This document shows, piece after piece, positions 1 to 7,805 of a DNA stretch of 64,000 bases (the first letter of the stretch is position 1; every line of letters begins with the position of its first letter). The stretch comes from Sedimenticola_A sp040506895. Lineage in GTDB: Bacteria > Pseudomonadota > Gammaproteobacteria > Chromatiales > Chromatiaceae. Below the pieces are notes generated by a model, which did not search any database, was not told the origin of the DNA, and saw nothing but the letters and a program-made list of their open reading frames with translations. The stretch spans positions 1,860,001 to 1,924,000 of the forward strand of contig JBEVVY010000001.1 of NCBI GenBank assembly GCA_040506895.1, given 5' to 3'. Both the position numbers and the translations under genes were made by a program.

Positions 1-465
1 TAACGTGGACAAAGGCGCAACCGCCCCGATCAGGGCGCCATCCGCGGCCCCTTTCCCCAAACCGCTACCTCTTCCGATGATCGCCTCGGTAGCGTAGCTG
101 TGAGCCGGCAGGTAGACCGCGTGTACGACCTGGACCTCCTCGATGGGAATCTGGCGATAGGCGCATCCGGATGCAAACGCCATTCTCGACGGCTGGCCTT
201 CACTCACGAAGACCTTTACGCAGTCATCTTTCTTAAAGGCGGGAAACAGGCTCTCAACAGTGAGCAGCTGTCCATCCAGAAGTGCCACCTGGTACCTCCA
301 GGCATCGGCAGCTTCCGCACTATCCGAACGGCGCTTCGACACGACATGGCCGTGATATTCCAAGGCATCAGTGTCGTAACCCGGTGAATAGCCAGGAGAG
401 ACGAACAGGGACTCACACCCTGTCAACAGGATGCACAACAGGCATACATAGAGGATCTGTTTCAC
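1..465 (-). CDS. Partial lipoprotein with glycine-rich C-terminal stretch (3' end outside window)
   Basis: An open frame runs from the minus strand off the left edge of the window, so the C-terminus is missing. The likely start is the GTG at 465: a GGGAG ribosome-binding site lies about 8 nt upstream, and the product begins VKQILYVCLLCILLTGC, a short lipoprotein signal with lipobox LTGC (Cys17). An in-frame ATG at 480 is the alternative but has no good ribosome-binding site. Around residues 133-151 there is a Gly/Ala-rich stretch (GRGSGLGKGAADGALIGAV) resembling the glycine-zipper segments of outer-membrane lipoproteins. I do not recognise the family. Lipoprotein nature is well supported; function is unknown. 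Confidence 0.75.
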   Translation of the reverse strand, partial: MKQILYVCLLCILLTGCESLFVSPGYSPGYDTDALEYHGHVVSKRRSDSAEAADAWRYQVALLDGQLLTVESLFPAFKKDDCVKVFVSEGQPSRMAFASGCAYRQIPIEEVQVVHAVYLPAHSYATEAIIGRGSGLGKGAADGALIGAVAPLSTL

Positions 466-814
466 GGCTGCAACTCCCATGACAGCGGACTATCAAGTGA
501 GCCTGAACTGAGCATAGCACCAGGGCCGACAGAAGACGTTGAAGCGAACCGAACAACCTGGCGACCACTACCGAAAAGTAGCTTTTTTATCTTTTCATAC
601 AGTATGTTACGCGTATCAACAACGCCCAGGACCCCACCTCTGCAGAGGCAGATAACAAATTGGTTTTATCCCCTATACTTAAAGTAAACAGATAAGGGGT
701 CTGCCCCTGATCCCGAGCCACACGCGGAGCCTATCGGAATTTTTAGCTGGCCTTGGACATTTCAATAACAGATCGTTGCCAAGTCGCCAGTGCCAACCAG
801 AAGGAGGTAATACT
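466..814. other. Intergenic gap between divergent genes
   Basis: 349 bp between the minus-strand lipoprotein and the plus-strand host-attachment-type gene. It contains a TATACT -10-like hexamer at 674-679 without a convincing -35, and a small GGGG-TCTG-CCCC hairpin at 696-707. No coding sequence or RNA gene is evident. It presumably holds both divergent promoters. Confidence 0.4.
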
Positions 815-1249
815 ATGAGTGCAGCCTGGGTTGTTGTCGCCGACACTAGCCGAGCCCGAATCTTCTCTGCAGATAAACCAGCCAGTTCACTGGTAGAAAT
901 CCAAACCCTCGCACACCCCGAAGCCCGCTTGCACGAAGGCGACCTTGTATCGGACAAGGCCGGGCGGGATCGCAATTCCGGGATGAGGTCCCATGACATG
1001 GGCCATACGAATGATGCAAAACAGGAAGAGGCTTCACGCTTCGCCTCCCAGGTCTGTGAGACCATCGAGTGCGGACGCGCCAACGGGCATTTCAAAAAGC
1101 TGTACGTGATCGCGGCACCGAGTTTTCTCGGCATGCTGAGAAAACAGCAGAGCAACTCCGTCCAACGCCTGATCGCAGGAGAAGTATCAAAGAACCTTTC
1201 GAGTCACGATCCAAATGAGATCCGCAAGAGCCTGCCGGAGTATCTCTGA
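815..1249 (+). CDS. Host attachment protein family (Host_attach/eRF1-domain-like)
   Basis: 144-residue cytoplasmic protein. The ATG at 815 is chosen because an AAGGAGG ribosome-binding site sits 7 nt upstream; an in-frame upstream start exists but lacks a site. The opening AAWVVVADTSRARIF, the central GRDRNSGMRSHDMG segment, and the C-terminal LYVIAAPSFLGMLRK..SVQRLIAGEVSKNLSSH are typical of the family annotated as 'protein required for attachment to host cells'. Members share a fold with the first domain of eRF1/pelota and occur widely in proteobacteria. The attachment name comes from a plant-symbiont homologue and says little about the role here. It stands alone, with a terminator about 30 bp downstream. 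Confidence 0.8.
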   Translation: MSAAWVVVADTSRARIFSADKPASSLVEIQTLAHPEARLHEGDLVSDKAGRDRNSGMRSHDMGHTNDAKQEEASRFASQVCETIECGRANGHFKKLYVIAAPSFLGMLRKQQSNSVQRLIAGEVSKNLSSHDPNEIRKSLPEYL

Positions 1250-1280
1250 AACAGGGCTTACTGTTCTATCTATGCAAATG

Positions 1281-1304
1281 AAAGGCGGCTGAGAAGCCGC
1301 CTTT
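1281..1304. terminator. Bidirectional intrinsic terminator
   Basis: A 10-bp perfect stem, AAAGGCGGCT / AGCCGCCTTT, with a GAGA tetraloop lies between the convergent ends of the host-attachment-type gene (1249) and the HMA gene (1330). The A/T tails on both sides would serve both strands. Confidence 0.75.
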
Positions 1305-1329
1305 CTCATGGCCTGATGCCTGGTTCCGC

Positions 1330-1533
1330 TCAAGCCTGCCCGGCATAGGTAAAGCCCGCATCCTCTACCGCCTGGGCGACCAGGGCATCGTCATCCACGT
1401 TGGATACGGTCACCAGGCCACCTTCCAGCTCCACGCTCACATCAGCTCCCGGTGCAGCCGCCTTGATAGCCTGCTCCACCGAGCTGGAGCAACCGCCGCA
1501 ACTCATACCTTCCACCTTGTAAGTTTTCTGCAT
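1330..1533 (-). CDS. Heavy-metal-associated (HMA) domain protein, CopZ-like copper chaperone
   Basis: 67-residue single-domain metallochaperone. The metal-binding motif GMSCGGC (Cys12, Cys15) sits in the first loop of a ferredoxin-like HMA fold, and the small acidic remainder fits the 65-75 residue family size. Such proteins bind Cu(I), sometimes Zn or Hg, in the cytoplasm and pass it to P-type ATPases; a CopA with two HMA domains is encoded at 20-22.5 kb. Two ATGs are adjacent (1536 and 1533). The second is preferred because the GGAGAG site lies 6 nt upstream of it rather than 3. Copper specificity is inferred from the motif only. Confidence 0.85.
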   Translation of the reverse strand: MQKTYKVEGMSCGGCSSSVEQAIKAAAPGADVSVELEGGLVTVSNVDDDALVAQAVEDAGFTYAGQA

Positions 1534-1672
1534 CATTCTCTCCGGAGCATTCCGATGAACCAGGCATCACATTTCCATGACCGGACATTATATATCCCAG
1601 CGGCCCGGGAATGTCACAACTCAGAATGCTTAGGAGTCAACACGGGTGTTGGCTCCACGCCACAAGGCGTAA

Positions 1673-2407
1673 CTACTTGGTAAATACAGCGTCTTCCACG
1701 ATCACCGGATAAAAGTAACCGTAGCCAAAATCCTTGTTGAGATATAAAACCCCTTTAGCCACAACCTCATCACCAACAGCTATACCTCCTTGAGATGTAC
1801 GGAAGATAAGCTTGTTGTTTTTGTCCTGTTTCGTTCCCGTGCCATCTTCAATATGAACCCAGTCCCTTCCCATAATCTGCAGGGACAGCTTTGATGTTTT
1901 CCCCTTTACCTCGATAACCTTCCCGACCAACTCATCCTTTTTCTCGAAGACTTCTTTAACGGTAAAACTTCCTACAGGAGTTCCCAGCTCTTTTGGCTTC
2001 TCCATCTCAACGGGCTGCTTGGGGGGCTCCTTGTTCGGCGAGGTTTTTGCGACGGCCTGTGTCGGCAGCTCAGCTCCCTTGTTGATCGCCTCGACAAAAA
2101 GAATTCTGTCAAAGGTTCGATTGAGTGACCTGCTGGTAAAGTTCTCCATGAGCATCTGCTCGTAAAAACTGATCTCTTCACCAACACTGACCTGGGTTTG
2201 AGGTAGCGCAATCCAGAACGCCTTGCCCTCCTCTTCAACACGAATATAGGTATAGCCAGCACTGGACATGGTTTCCAAAACCTTCGCCGTGTGAGGAATG
2301 GGTTCAGGCTTGGGGGAAGAGACGCTGCTGCCGAAAGAAAATGCCGGGGCGCTGGCAATGACAAGAAGAATTGAAAAAATCGAGCTGATTAGTCTCGAGG
2401 CACTCAT
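1673..2407 (-). CDS. NrfJ-like periplasmic OB-fold protein
   Basis: 244 residues with an N-terminal signal peptide (about residues 1-25). The first domain (about 40-110) has the pattern AKVLETMSSAGYTYIRVEEEG..FWIALP, as in proteins annotated NrfJ-like. The C-terminal domain (about 145-240) is an OB-fold with the hallmark IMGRDWVHIEDGTG. Proteins of this build often sit near multiheme cytochrome genes in respiratory bacteria, and this one lies 1.5 kb from the first cytochrome c gene of the window. The biochemical role is not established; assistance in cytochrome maturation or metal handling is speculation. The ATG at 2407 has a GGAG element some 11 nt upstream. Confidence 0.6.
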   Translation of the reverse strand: MSASRLISSIFSILLVIASAPAFSFGSSVSSPKPEPIPHTAKVLETMSSAGYTYIRVEEEGKAFWIALPQTQVSVGEEISFYEQMLMENFTSRSLNRTFDRILFVEAINKGAELPTQAVAKTSPNKEPPKQPVEMEKPKELGTPVGSFTVKEVFEKKDELVGKVIEVKGKTSKLSLQIMGRDWVHIEDGTGTKQDKNNKLIFRTSQGGIAVGDEVVAKGVLYLNKDFGYGYFYPVIVEDAVFTK

Positions 2408-2606
2408 AGTTGATTACTCCAGGTTGAAAACTTAGTGCAGAAGTCGGTTATTGACCAACGCCTGACACCACCTCGTTTCTCGCATGCAAAAAACGGGCAC
2501 AATTTTCGCAGTGTAACCCAAGTCACTGGTGTCTCTAAGTGGCATTTGATTTTTACAAATTTACAAGGTTATTCTGAAAAAGTATCTGTGAGAGGTTATT
2601 CAAGCC

Positions 2607-3347
2607 ATGCGAAATTTTCTGTTTTATGCTGTTGTATTGATGCTATTGACTGCGTGTGGCGAGGACAAACCGCAAGCTCCGGCGACAGAAACAACAGACC
2701 CGGTGGTGCAACAGCAAACCCCGAGATCGTTGAGTGGCAACGAATCCAACGCGGGACCCAATCCTCACGCCAGGCTCACACCTGAACAACACATCGCGGT
2801 GGCCATGCAGCATGCCGATGAAGGCAGGCTCGATGAAGCGCTGGATGTGCTGACCAGGGCCATTGCCGAAAGCCCCGAGGACCCCAGTTTAATAGGTACC
2901 CGTGGCAGCCTTCTGCTTGCCAACAACCGCGCTTTTGACGCATTGGTGGACCTGGAAAAGGCGGTAACCCTGGCGCCTGACAGTGCTCTACTGTTGATCA
3001 ATCGCTCCCAGGCCTATCGTAAATTCAATCGATACCAGGAAGCCATGGTTGACCTCAACAAGGCTGTCGCCTTGAAACCCGAACTGGTTCCAGCACGATT
3101 CAATCGTGGGACTTTGTTGTACGGCGAAGCCAAATACCAGGAGGCCCTGTCTGACTTTGATGTCTGTGTTCAGGTCGCACCGGAAACCGCCGGCCCTTAT
3201 TTCAACCGTGCAATTACCCGCGATGCCATGGGGGACCAGGTTGGCGCCGTGAGTGATCTGAACAAGTTCATTGAACTCTCTGACAATCCCGAATGGAAGA
3301 AAGTGGCACGGGATACCCTGGCCGATTGGGAAAAAAGAGAACAATAA
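2607..3347 (+). CDS. TPR-repeat lipoprotein
   Basis: 246 residues starting MRNFLFYAVVLMLLTAC, a lipoprotein signal with lipobox LTAC (Cys17). A Pro/Gln-rich linker of about 40 residues follows. From about residue 65 onward there are four to five tetratricopeptide-like repeats (for example AMQHADEGRLDEALDVLTRAIAE and RSQAYRKFNRYQEAMVDLNKAV). TPR lipoproteins act as protein-protein scaffolds at the periplasmic face of a membrane. It is not clearly in an operon: the next plus-strand gene starts 557 bp downstream. The partner is unknown. Confidence 0.8.
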   Translation: MRNFLFYAVVLMLLTACGEDKPQAPATETTDPVVQQQTPRSLSGNESNAGPNPHARLTPEQHIAVAMQHADEGRLDEALDVLTRAIAESPEDPSLIGTRGSLLLANNRAFDALVDLEKAVTLAPDSALLLINRSQAYRKFNRYQEAMVDLNKAVALKPELVPARFNRGTLLYGEAKYQEALSDFDVCVQVAPETAGPYFNRAITRDAMGDQVGAVSDLNKFIELSDNPEWKKVARDTLADWEKREQ

Positions 3348-3360
3348 AACAAGCAGATCA

Positions 3361-3411
3361 ATTGAACGATTTATTCATGTCATCGCCTATTGATTGAACA
3401 ATTCGTTTAAT
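3361..3411 (+). promoter_or_regulatory. Paired dyad elements, candidate enhancer (UAS) for the sigma-54 activator
   Basis: Two copies of the half-site ATTGAAC(A/G) occur at 3361-3368 and 3393-3400, each followed by ATT and an imperfect mate (TATTCATG; CGTTTAAT). The dyad centres are about 32 bp apart, three helical turns. The inner site ends 177 bp before the sigma-54 promoter at 3588. A perfect version, ATTGAACA-AAC-TGTTCAAT, lies 178 bp upstream of the dodecaheme sigma-54 promoter. Assignment to the NtrC-type regulator at 15847-17205 is inference. Confidence 0.5.
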
Positions 3412-3587
3412 ATCTGCCGACCTTTACCCGCTCAACAAGGAATCTACCCCCTCTCGGGGGTAGATCGAATTACACCCCATCAATTGAGCCCCTGGCGTTC
3501 CCTGTCCCCCCTCCGGTGGGCATTTGTACAGCTTCAGGGCGTCTCCCTGAGCCGGCATATCATCACCCCCTGCCTTCAATAAGCCAT

Positions 3588-3603
3588 TGGCACTCTTTTT
3601 GCT
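3588..3603 (+). promoter_or_regulatory. Sigma-54 (RpoN) promoter, near-consensus
   Basis: TGGCACTCTTTTTGCT matches the -24/-12 consensus TGGCACG-N4-TTGCT at all but one defined position, with invariant GG (3589-3590) and GC (3601-3602) separated by exactly 10 nt. It faces the cytochrome c gene at 3905. The predicted transcription start is near 3614. Confidence 0.8.
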
Positions 3604-3904
3604 AAATAACACTGTAAATCGAAGACAGAGGCTTGTTCCGTGGTTGGCGATAATTAGGGTGTCCTGAATCGAGAGCGGAAACATCCGTCCCTGGGTAAAG
3701 CCTGTAGAAGGCGTTTTATGGTGAAAAGGCACTGCCGGATGCAGTGCCGCCATGAGGCAGGATTCCGCTCGAGCGACTGTCCGGTTTTTTGGGAACCATT
3801 TCCCTGGTCAGCGTGTCTGATTTCCGGGAGATTTTTCCTTATAGTAAGGTTTTGTTCGGAGTGGCATTTGCCCCTCAGCAAGTTTTAGCTTAGGAGATTT
3901 TTTG

Positions 3905-4327
3905 ATGAAGAAGTTTGCCCTGATTGCCCTGGCTGCTGTAATAGCATTACCGATGGCCAGCACGAACGTAATGGCAATGGATGAAGCCAAAGCGATCAAG
4001 AAGATGGTCAAAAGAGGTAAAAAAGTTGCCGTCAAGCAGTGTTTTGCCTGTCACGACATCACCGCAGAAAAGCAGAACCGGGTTGGCCCGCCTCTGTGGG
4101 GTATCTTTGGCAAGCCCGCCGCTTCGGTTGAAGGCTACGAATACTCCGACGCGCAGAAGAGCAAGAAGGATTCTATCGTTTGGGATGAGGAGACCCTCCA
4201 CGCCTATCTGCAGGATCCCAAGGCAATCGTTCCCGGTAACAAAATGGCCTATCCCATTTCCGGCATGAAAGTGATGAGCGAAAAACAGCGCAAGAACCTG
4301 ATCGAATTCCTGAAGTCGCTGAAGTAA
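3905..4327 (+). CDS. Periplasmic class I monoheme cytochrome c
   Basis: 140 residues. The signal peptide MKKFALIALAAVIALPMASTNVMA is followed by one heme-binding motif, CFACH (Cys46, Cys49, His50). The VGPPLWGIFGKPA segment and the distal methionine in NKMAYPISGM complete a class I cytochrome c fold. The ATG at 3905 has an AGGAG site 8 nt upstream; the TTG immediately before it is not used. It should be a soluble periplasmic electron carrier. The sigma-54 promoter upstream and its shared dyad link it to the dodecaheme gene, so it may ferry electrons to or from that system. The DUF302 gene follows after 40 bp. Confidence 0.92.
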   Translation: MKKFALIALAAVIALPMASTNVMAMDEAKAIKKMVKRGKKVAVKQCFACHDITAEKQNRVGPPLWGIFGKPAASVEGYEYSDAQKSKKDSIVWDEETLHAYLQDPKAIVPGNKMAYPISGMKVMSEKQRKNLIEFLKSLK

Positions 4328-4367
4328 TCATCCTTTTTCAACTCCAACCATAGCGAGAACGTAAATC

Positions 4368-4808
4368 ATGCTGTACCGATTACGCCCCCTGGTTATATTA
4401 CTTCCTTTACTGGCCATGCTTATCTCCCCGTCCGCCATGGCGGACGCCGGGGATGTGGTCAAGATCGACGCTAAAGGCTCCGCAACAGAAACCGTTGAGA
4501 AGCTCAAAAAGCTGATCGCGGAACAGCGCTTCAAGATCTTTTCCGTTCATGACCACGGAGACGCAAAATCCGTAAAGCAGGTCATTACGTTCGGCAGCAC
4601 GAGCCACAGTGCACGCATCATGTGGCACGACCCCGCCGCCGGCCTGGAACTGCCCCTGAAGATGGCTGTTTTCCAGGATGACGTGGGTACGCGGGTGATC
4701 TATCGCAAACCGACCTCGCTGCGAAACACCTATAGCGTAAACAACTGCGGCCTGCTGGATGAGCTTGACGAGGTTATGGCCGCGCTGGCTCAGAAATCAG
4801 CCCAGTAA
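4368..4808 (+). CDS. DUF302 domain periplasmic protein
   Basis: 146 residues with a cleavable signal peptide (MLYRLRPLVILLPLLAMLISPSAMA, about 25 residues). The DUF302 domain follows: ATETVEKLKKLIAEQRFKIFSVHDHGDAKSV, then a core with hydrophobic strands and a C-terminal helical stretch. DUF302 proteins commonly occur beside sulfur- or copper-related periplasmic genes; their biochemical function is not settled. It lies 40 bp downstream of the cytochrome c gene. Its stop codon overlaps the start codon of the TlpA-like gene by one base (TAATG), so the two are probably translationally coupled in one operon. Confidence 0.8.
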   Translation: MLYRLRPLVILLPLLAMLISPSAMADAGDVVKIDAKGSATETVEKLKKLIAEQRFKIFSVHDHGDAKSVKQVITFGSTSHSARIMWHDPAAGLELPLKMAVFQDDVGTRVIYRKPTSLRNTYSVNNCGLLDELDEVMAALAQKSAQ

Positions 4809-5407
4809 TGCTTTTGAAACTTCGCTATCTCCCGCCCATCCTTCTTGGACTTCTTGGACTTCCTTCGGCTGCGGTCTCAGAGCCGCAGCCACCGGGAGTG
4901 TGCGAAAGCCGCTCCTTCGGGAGCGGCCAGTTTCGCGCCTACTCCAACCCGAAGCCGGTATCCAAGCAGGCGTTCACCACCATTGGCGGTAAAAAGATCC
5001 ATCTTGATACGCTTCCCGGACCTCGTGCCCTGCTGGTTAATTTCTGGACCACCTGGTGCACACCGTGCAAAGAGGAGATGCCCTCGATGGACCGGCTCCA
5101 GGGACGCATCTCCAGTGACGAACTGCTGATTCTGCCCCTGGTCCGGGACGGTAAAGGGTTAAAGGAAGCGATCCGCTTCTATAAAAGTTACGACATAACC
5201 AACCTGCCTGCCGCTGCAGACCGTTTTGGCAAAATATCCCACGATCATAAAATCGGCGCGCTACCGATGACGCTGCTGGTAGACCAGCAAGGGCTGGTAA
5301 AGGGCGTTTTGATCGGCGCCGTGGACTGGGAGAGCGAGCCTGTTCTGGATTTGCTGAACAGCTGTTTGAACGTGGAAATCGACCCACAGGCAGCTGAAAC
5401 CGGCTAG
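4808..5407 (+). CDS. TlpA/ResA-like thioredoxin-fold protein
   Basis: 199 residues with an N-terminal signal segment (about 1-24) and a thioredoxin fold carrying the active-site motif WCTPC (Cys84, Cys87) in the context LLVNFWTTWCTPCKEEMP. The cis-proline region reads IGALPMTLLVD. TlpA/ResA proteins reduce periplasmic disulfides, often apo-cytochrome c CXXCH motifs or copper-chaperone thiols. Its position right after a cytochrome c and a DUF302 gene, with a PCuAC-like copper chaperone downstream on the other strand, fits cytochrome or Cu-site maturation. An extra cysteine at residue 32 lies before the fold. Confidence 0.85.
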   Translation: MLLKLRYLPPILLGLLGLPSAAVSEPQPPGVCESRSFGSGQFRAYSNPKPVSKQAFTTIGGKKIHLDTLPGPRALLVNFWTTWCTPCKEEMPSMDRLQGRISSDELLILPLVRDGKGLKEAIRFYKSYDITNLPAAADRFGKISHDHKIGALPMTLLVDQQGLVKGVLIGAVDWESEPVLDLLNSCLNVEIDPQAAETG

Positions 5408-5438
5408 TTGGCCATGGCTTCCTGGTTCAAGCGCTCTT

Positions 5439-5906
5439 TCACTCGTGATTCATCACCGGCATACTCTTCGCGAGTGCCATCAACTCCATCATGCTGCCAT
5501 CTTCGAACTCGAGTGTCAGCGGTACCGAATCGCCATCATTGATGGCCTGTTTCAACCCGATCAGCATCACATGCAATCCGCCAGGCTCCAAGATCACCTT
5601 GCTGTTTGCCACGAGTTCGATCTCATCGATGCGCCGCATCTCCATCGTGCCGCCCTTGTTTACGTAGGCATGCAGCTCAACCGTATTGGCCAGCGGGCTG
5701 TACGCCGCGGTCAGGGCATGGTCTTCACACCTGCAGTCGTTCTCCAGCTGCATGTAAGCGGCACTGTTGATCTGCCCCTCTGATGTTGCGAGGACCTGAA
5801 GCTGGGTGACTGTAATATCCTCCGTGGCTCCACCCGCCACCAGGGAGGCGGTCGAGCACACCCACAGACAGAAGCCCAGCATTATCGAATGTAACGTCCT
5901 TACCAT
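5439..5906 (-). CDS. PCuAC-family periplasmic copper chaperone
   Basis: 155 residues from the ATG at 5906, which has an AGGA site 6 nt upstream. The signal peptide is about residues 1-24. The Cu(I)-binding pattern of the family (His and Met in the first part, HxM in the second) is visible as VELHAYVNKGGTMEM and GGLHVMLIGLK, followed by the usual GDSVPLTLEFEDG strand. PCuAC proteins deliver copper to CuA of cytochrome c oxidase, in some species together with a TlpA-like reductase. A TlpA-like gene is convergent 31 bp away. A short CDHAL-type insertion with two extra cysteines (CRCEDH) before the first motif is unusual. Confidence 0.85.
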   Translation of the reverse strand: MVRTLHSIMLGFCLWVCSTASLVAGGATEDITVTQLQVLATSEGQINSAAYMQLENDCRCEDHALTAAYSPLANTVELHAYVNKGGTMEMRRIDEIELVANSKVILEPGGLHVMLIGLKQAINDGDSVPLTLEFEDGSMMELMALAKSMPVMNHE

Positions 5907-5950
5907 GGAGCGTCCTTTAACGAATGCGAGAAACCGCCTGCAGGGTCGTC

Positions 5951-6706
5951 CTACTTGCTGGCAGCGGCAACCTCTACACACTTGAGCAGCGTGATCATCT
6001 CCTGGTTCTCCAGCTTGTTGGCCAGGTCACAGGCATTCGCCTCTTTCTTACCCATCTTCAGGTAATCGGGGGTCTTCATTTTTTGCGAGGTATCTGCCCC
6101 GTTCTCCAGAAGCAGTGCAACCAGCTCTTTATTTCCGGAGTTCACTGCGTACATCAGCGGCGTAAGATCCTCGTCACTCACCCGGTAGTTGACGTCCACG
6201 CCGTTATCCAGCAGAAGCTTTACCGCATCCGTCTTCTCCTCGCTGACCGCCTCCTGCAAAACAGTCCTGGTGAACATGGTCGTGGCATTGAGATCCGCAC
6301 CGAGCTGAATCGCCTTTTTCAGTTGGGCGTCACGATTATCGATACCCGGCTCGTACAGCACATGCTGAAGCAGCTCACCATTCTCAATCGCCGCCTTGTA
6401 GGCGTCACAGGCCGCCGCAGAGCCATTCTCGCAGGCGAGCCTGGTGTACTTGTAGGCTTCAACGATATCCCTTGAGTCGATACCGAGCTTGCTTTCACCT
6501 TCAAAGTAGGCTGATGCCAGGGTGAGGCAGAGTTCGCCAACTCTCTTTTCAACACAGTACTCTTTTATCTTCTCACCCGCTTCCTTGTACTTCTGATGTG
6601 AAACAAGTGAGATAACCTCACTCTGCCACTTTGGAGGAACGCCTGTAGCCATTGACATGGCAGGCAGGACGGACAGGGCCAAGATTGATACCAGTACTTT
6701 TTTCAT
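5951..6706 (-). CDS. Periplasmic Sel1-like/ankyrin-repeat protein
   Basis: 251 residues with the signal peptide MKKVLVSILALSVLPAMSMA. The first half (about 30-115) is helical with paired cysteines (EYCVEKRVGELCLTLASAYFEG and LACENGSAAACDAY), typical of disulfide-bearing Sel1-like repeats. The second half has two to three ankyrin repeats (TVLQEAVSEEKTDAVKLLLDNGVDVN, TPLMYAVNSGNKELVALLLENGADT). Such proteins are interaction scaffolds. It is separated from the upstream rhodanese-like gene by a hairpin terminator (6750-6782), so it likely has its own promoter; a weak sigma-54-like match (6732-6747) sits just before it. The partner is unknown. Confidence 0.8.
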   Translation of the reverse strand: MKKVLVSILALSVLPAMSMATGVPPKWQSEVISLVSHQKYKEAGEKIKEYCVEKRVGELCLTLASAYFEGESKLGIDSRDIVEAYKYTRLACENGSAAACDAYKAAIENGELLQHVLYEPGIDNRDAQLKKAIQLGADLNATTMFTRTVLQEAVSEEKTDAVKLLLDNGVDVNYRVSDEDLTPLMYAVNSGNKELVALLLENGADTSQKMKTPDYLKMGKKEANACDLANKLENQEMITLLKCVEVAAASK

Positions 6707-6749
6707 GATTCACCTTTCCAAGCTGAAATCGAGCAAATAACAAACCCAA

Positions 6750-6782
6750 CAGGGCCTATCAAATGAGTGTTGACAGGCCCTG
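6750..6782 (-). terminator. Hairpin terminator after the pentaheme operon
   Basis: CAGGGCCT (6750-6757) pairs with AGGCCCTG (6775-6782), and an inner TCAA/TTGA pairing extends the stem. On the minus strand a T-rich stretch (TTGGGTTTGTTATTT) follows. It lies between the rhodanese-like gene and the Sel1/ankyrin gene. Confidence 0.6.
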
Positions 6783-6801
6783 GCTAGCGTTACATACCAC
6801 C

Positions 6802-7737
6802 CTAGCCGATCGGACCACCCATATCATCGGTGCTGTCATGCACCTCGCCGCCCCTATCGATCCACTCCACCATGGAGCCGTCGTAGAGTCGGGCTTGCGG
6901 ATTGTCCAGGAGCTGATGCAACACGAACCATCCCAATGCCGCCCAGATGCCGGTATCGCTGAACGTGGCAAGTGAGCCCCTGGTGGAGATGTCGTATCGG
7001 TCGAACTCCTGCCGGATGATTTCCGGGGGCTGAAACCGTCCGTTATCACCATCCAGTAGTCGATCAGGCGGAATTCCCACACCATCGTAAATCGTACCGC
7101 CTTGTGGCACCTGCGGGTCCCGCTTGTAGCCCTCGAAATAGAGGGTGGGCCGTATATCAATCACCGGCCTGTTGTTACCCAGCAGATCTTCCACCCGATT
7201 GCTGTCGGCCAACAGATCATGTCGGAACCGGATAACGCACACCTTCGGTTCCACGGGTGATGTCCCCTTGACCAGGTCGGTAGTGGACAGCGACTCAATA
7301 CCGCCATCCAGAAGAGCGACCCGCTGAAAGCCTGCCATCATCAGGCTCCATACAACACGAGCCGCTTCAGCGATCTGCCTGGGTTGCCCTGCCGAACCGA
7401 CCACGACCACGGATTCGCTACCCTCCAACCCCACGCTGCCCAACAGCACCGCCAGTTTTTTCTCGTCTGGCAGGTAACCGGGGAGGCCGTAGCGATCAAC
7501 CTGCCATGGGAGCTCCCTGAATCCGGCCCAGCGCGCTTGCGGCCAGTGGCCATGCATGTACTCGACGCGGGACCTGACATCCAAAACGACAACTTCGGCC
7601 CTGTTCTTGGAGAGCCAGGCGCCATCCACCAGGGCAGGAAATGGCGCGGCAATAACAAGCGAAGACCAGACACAGCCCAGCAAGGCCAGGATGTACCGAG
7701 GGACAGATCCAACTATCCGTGATCTCACTTCCTGCAT
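6802..7737 (-). CDS. Periplasmic tandem rhodanese-like protein lacking catalytic cysteines
   Basis: 311 residues with a hydrophobic N-terminal export signal (about 12-32). Two rhodanese domains are recognisable: the first around VVVLDVRSRVEYMHGHWPQARWAGF, the second around VIDIRPTLYFEGY with the C-terminal signature LYDGSMVEW. The active-site loops read VVGSAGQPRQ and FSDTGIWAA, so the catalytic Cys expected at the start of each loop is absent (Ser in the second). Sulfur transfer by persulfide is therefore unlikely, and a binding or structural role is inferred. It is the last gene of a minus-strand operon with the ZnuA-like, IalB-like and pentaheme cytochrome genes; the gap to the ZnuA-like gene is 68 bp. 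The start at 7737 is weakly supported. Confidence 0.8.
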   Translation of the reverse strand: MQEVRSRIVGSVPRYILALLGCVWSSLVIAAPFPALVDGAWLSKNRAEVVVLDVRSRVEYMHGHWPQARWAGFRELPWQVDRYGLPGYLPDEKKLAVLLGSVGLEGSESVVVVGSAGQPRQIAEAARVVWSLMMAGFQRVALLDGGIESLSTTDLVKGTSPVEPKVCVIRFRHDLLADSNRVEDLLGNNRPVIDIRPTLYFEGYKRDPQVPQGGTIYDGVGIPPDRLLDGDNGRFQPPEIIRQEFDRYDISTRGSLATFSDTGIWAALGWFVLHQLLDNPQARLYDGSMVEWIDRGGEVHDSTDDMGGPIG

Positions 7738-7805
7738 GTTCCTGTTACTACTGCAAACAGTGCAAGGCTTTACGATAGAACGCTTCCTGCATCCTATCCC
7801 AAGCG

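Larger units (their letters stand above)
3348..3904. other. Long regulatory intergenic region and leader of cytochrome c gene
   Basis: 557 bp without a credible gene. Besides the paired dyads and the sigma-54 promoter, it holds a perfect 10-bp hairpin at 3442-3465 (ATCTACCCCC-TCTC-GGGGGTAGAT, no T tract) and an 8-bp hairpin at 3728-3748 (GGCACTGC-CGGAT-GCAGTGCC). Transcription from the sigma-54 site would give a leader of about 290 nt before the cytochrome c start codon. Confidence 0.5.

Noticed and set aside
6732..6747. Sigma-54-like sequence before the Sel1/ankyrin gene
   Set aside because: GG-N10-GC spacing fits, but the -24 block is GGTTT instead of GGCAC, so it is too weak to call.
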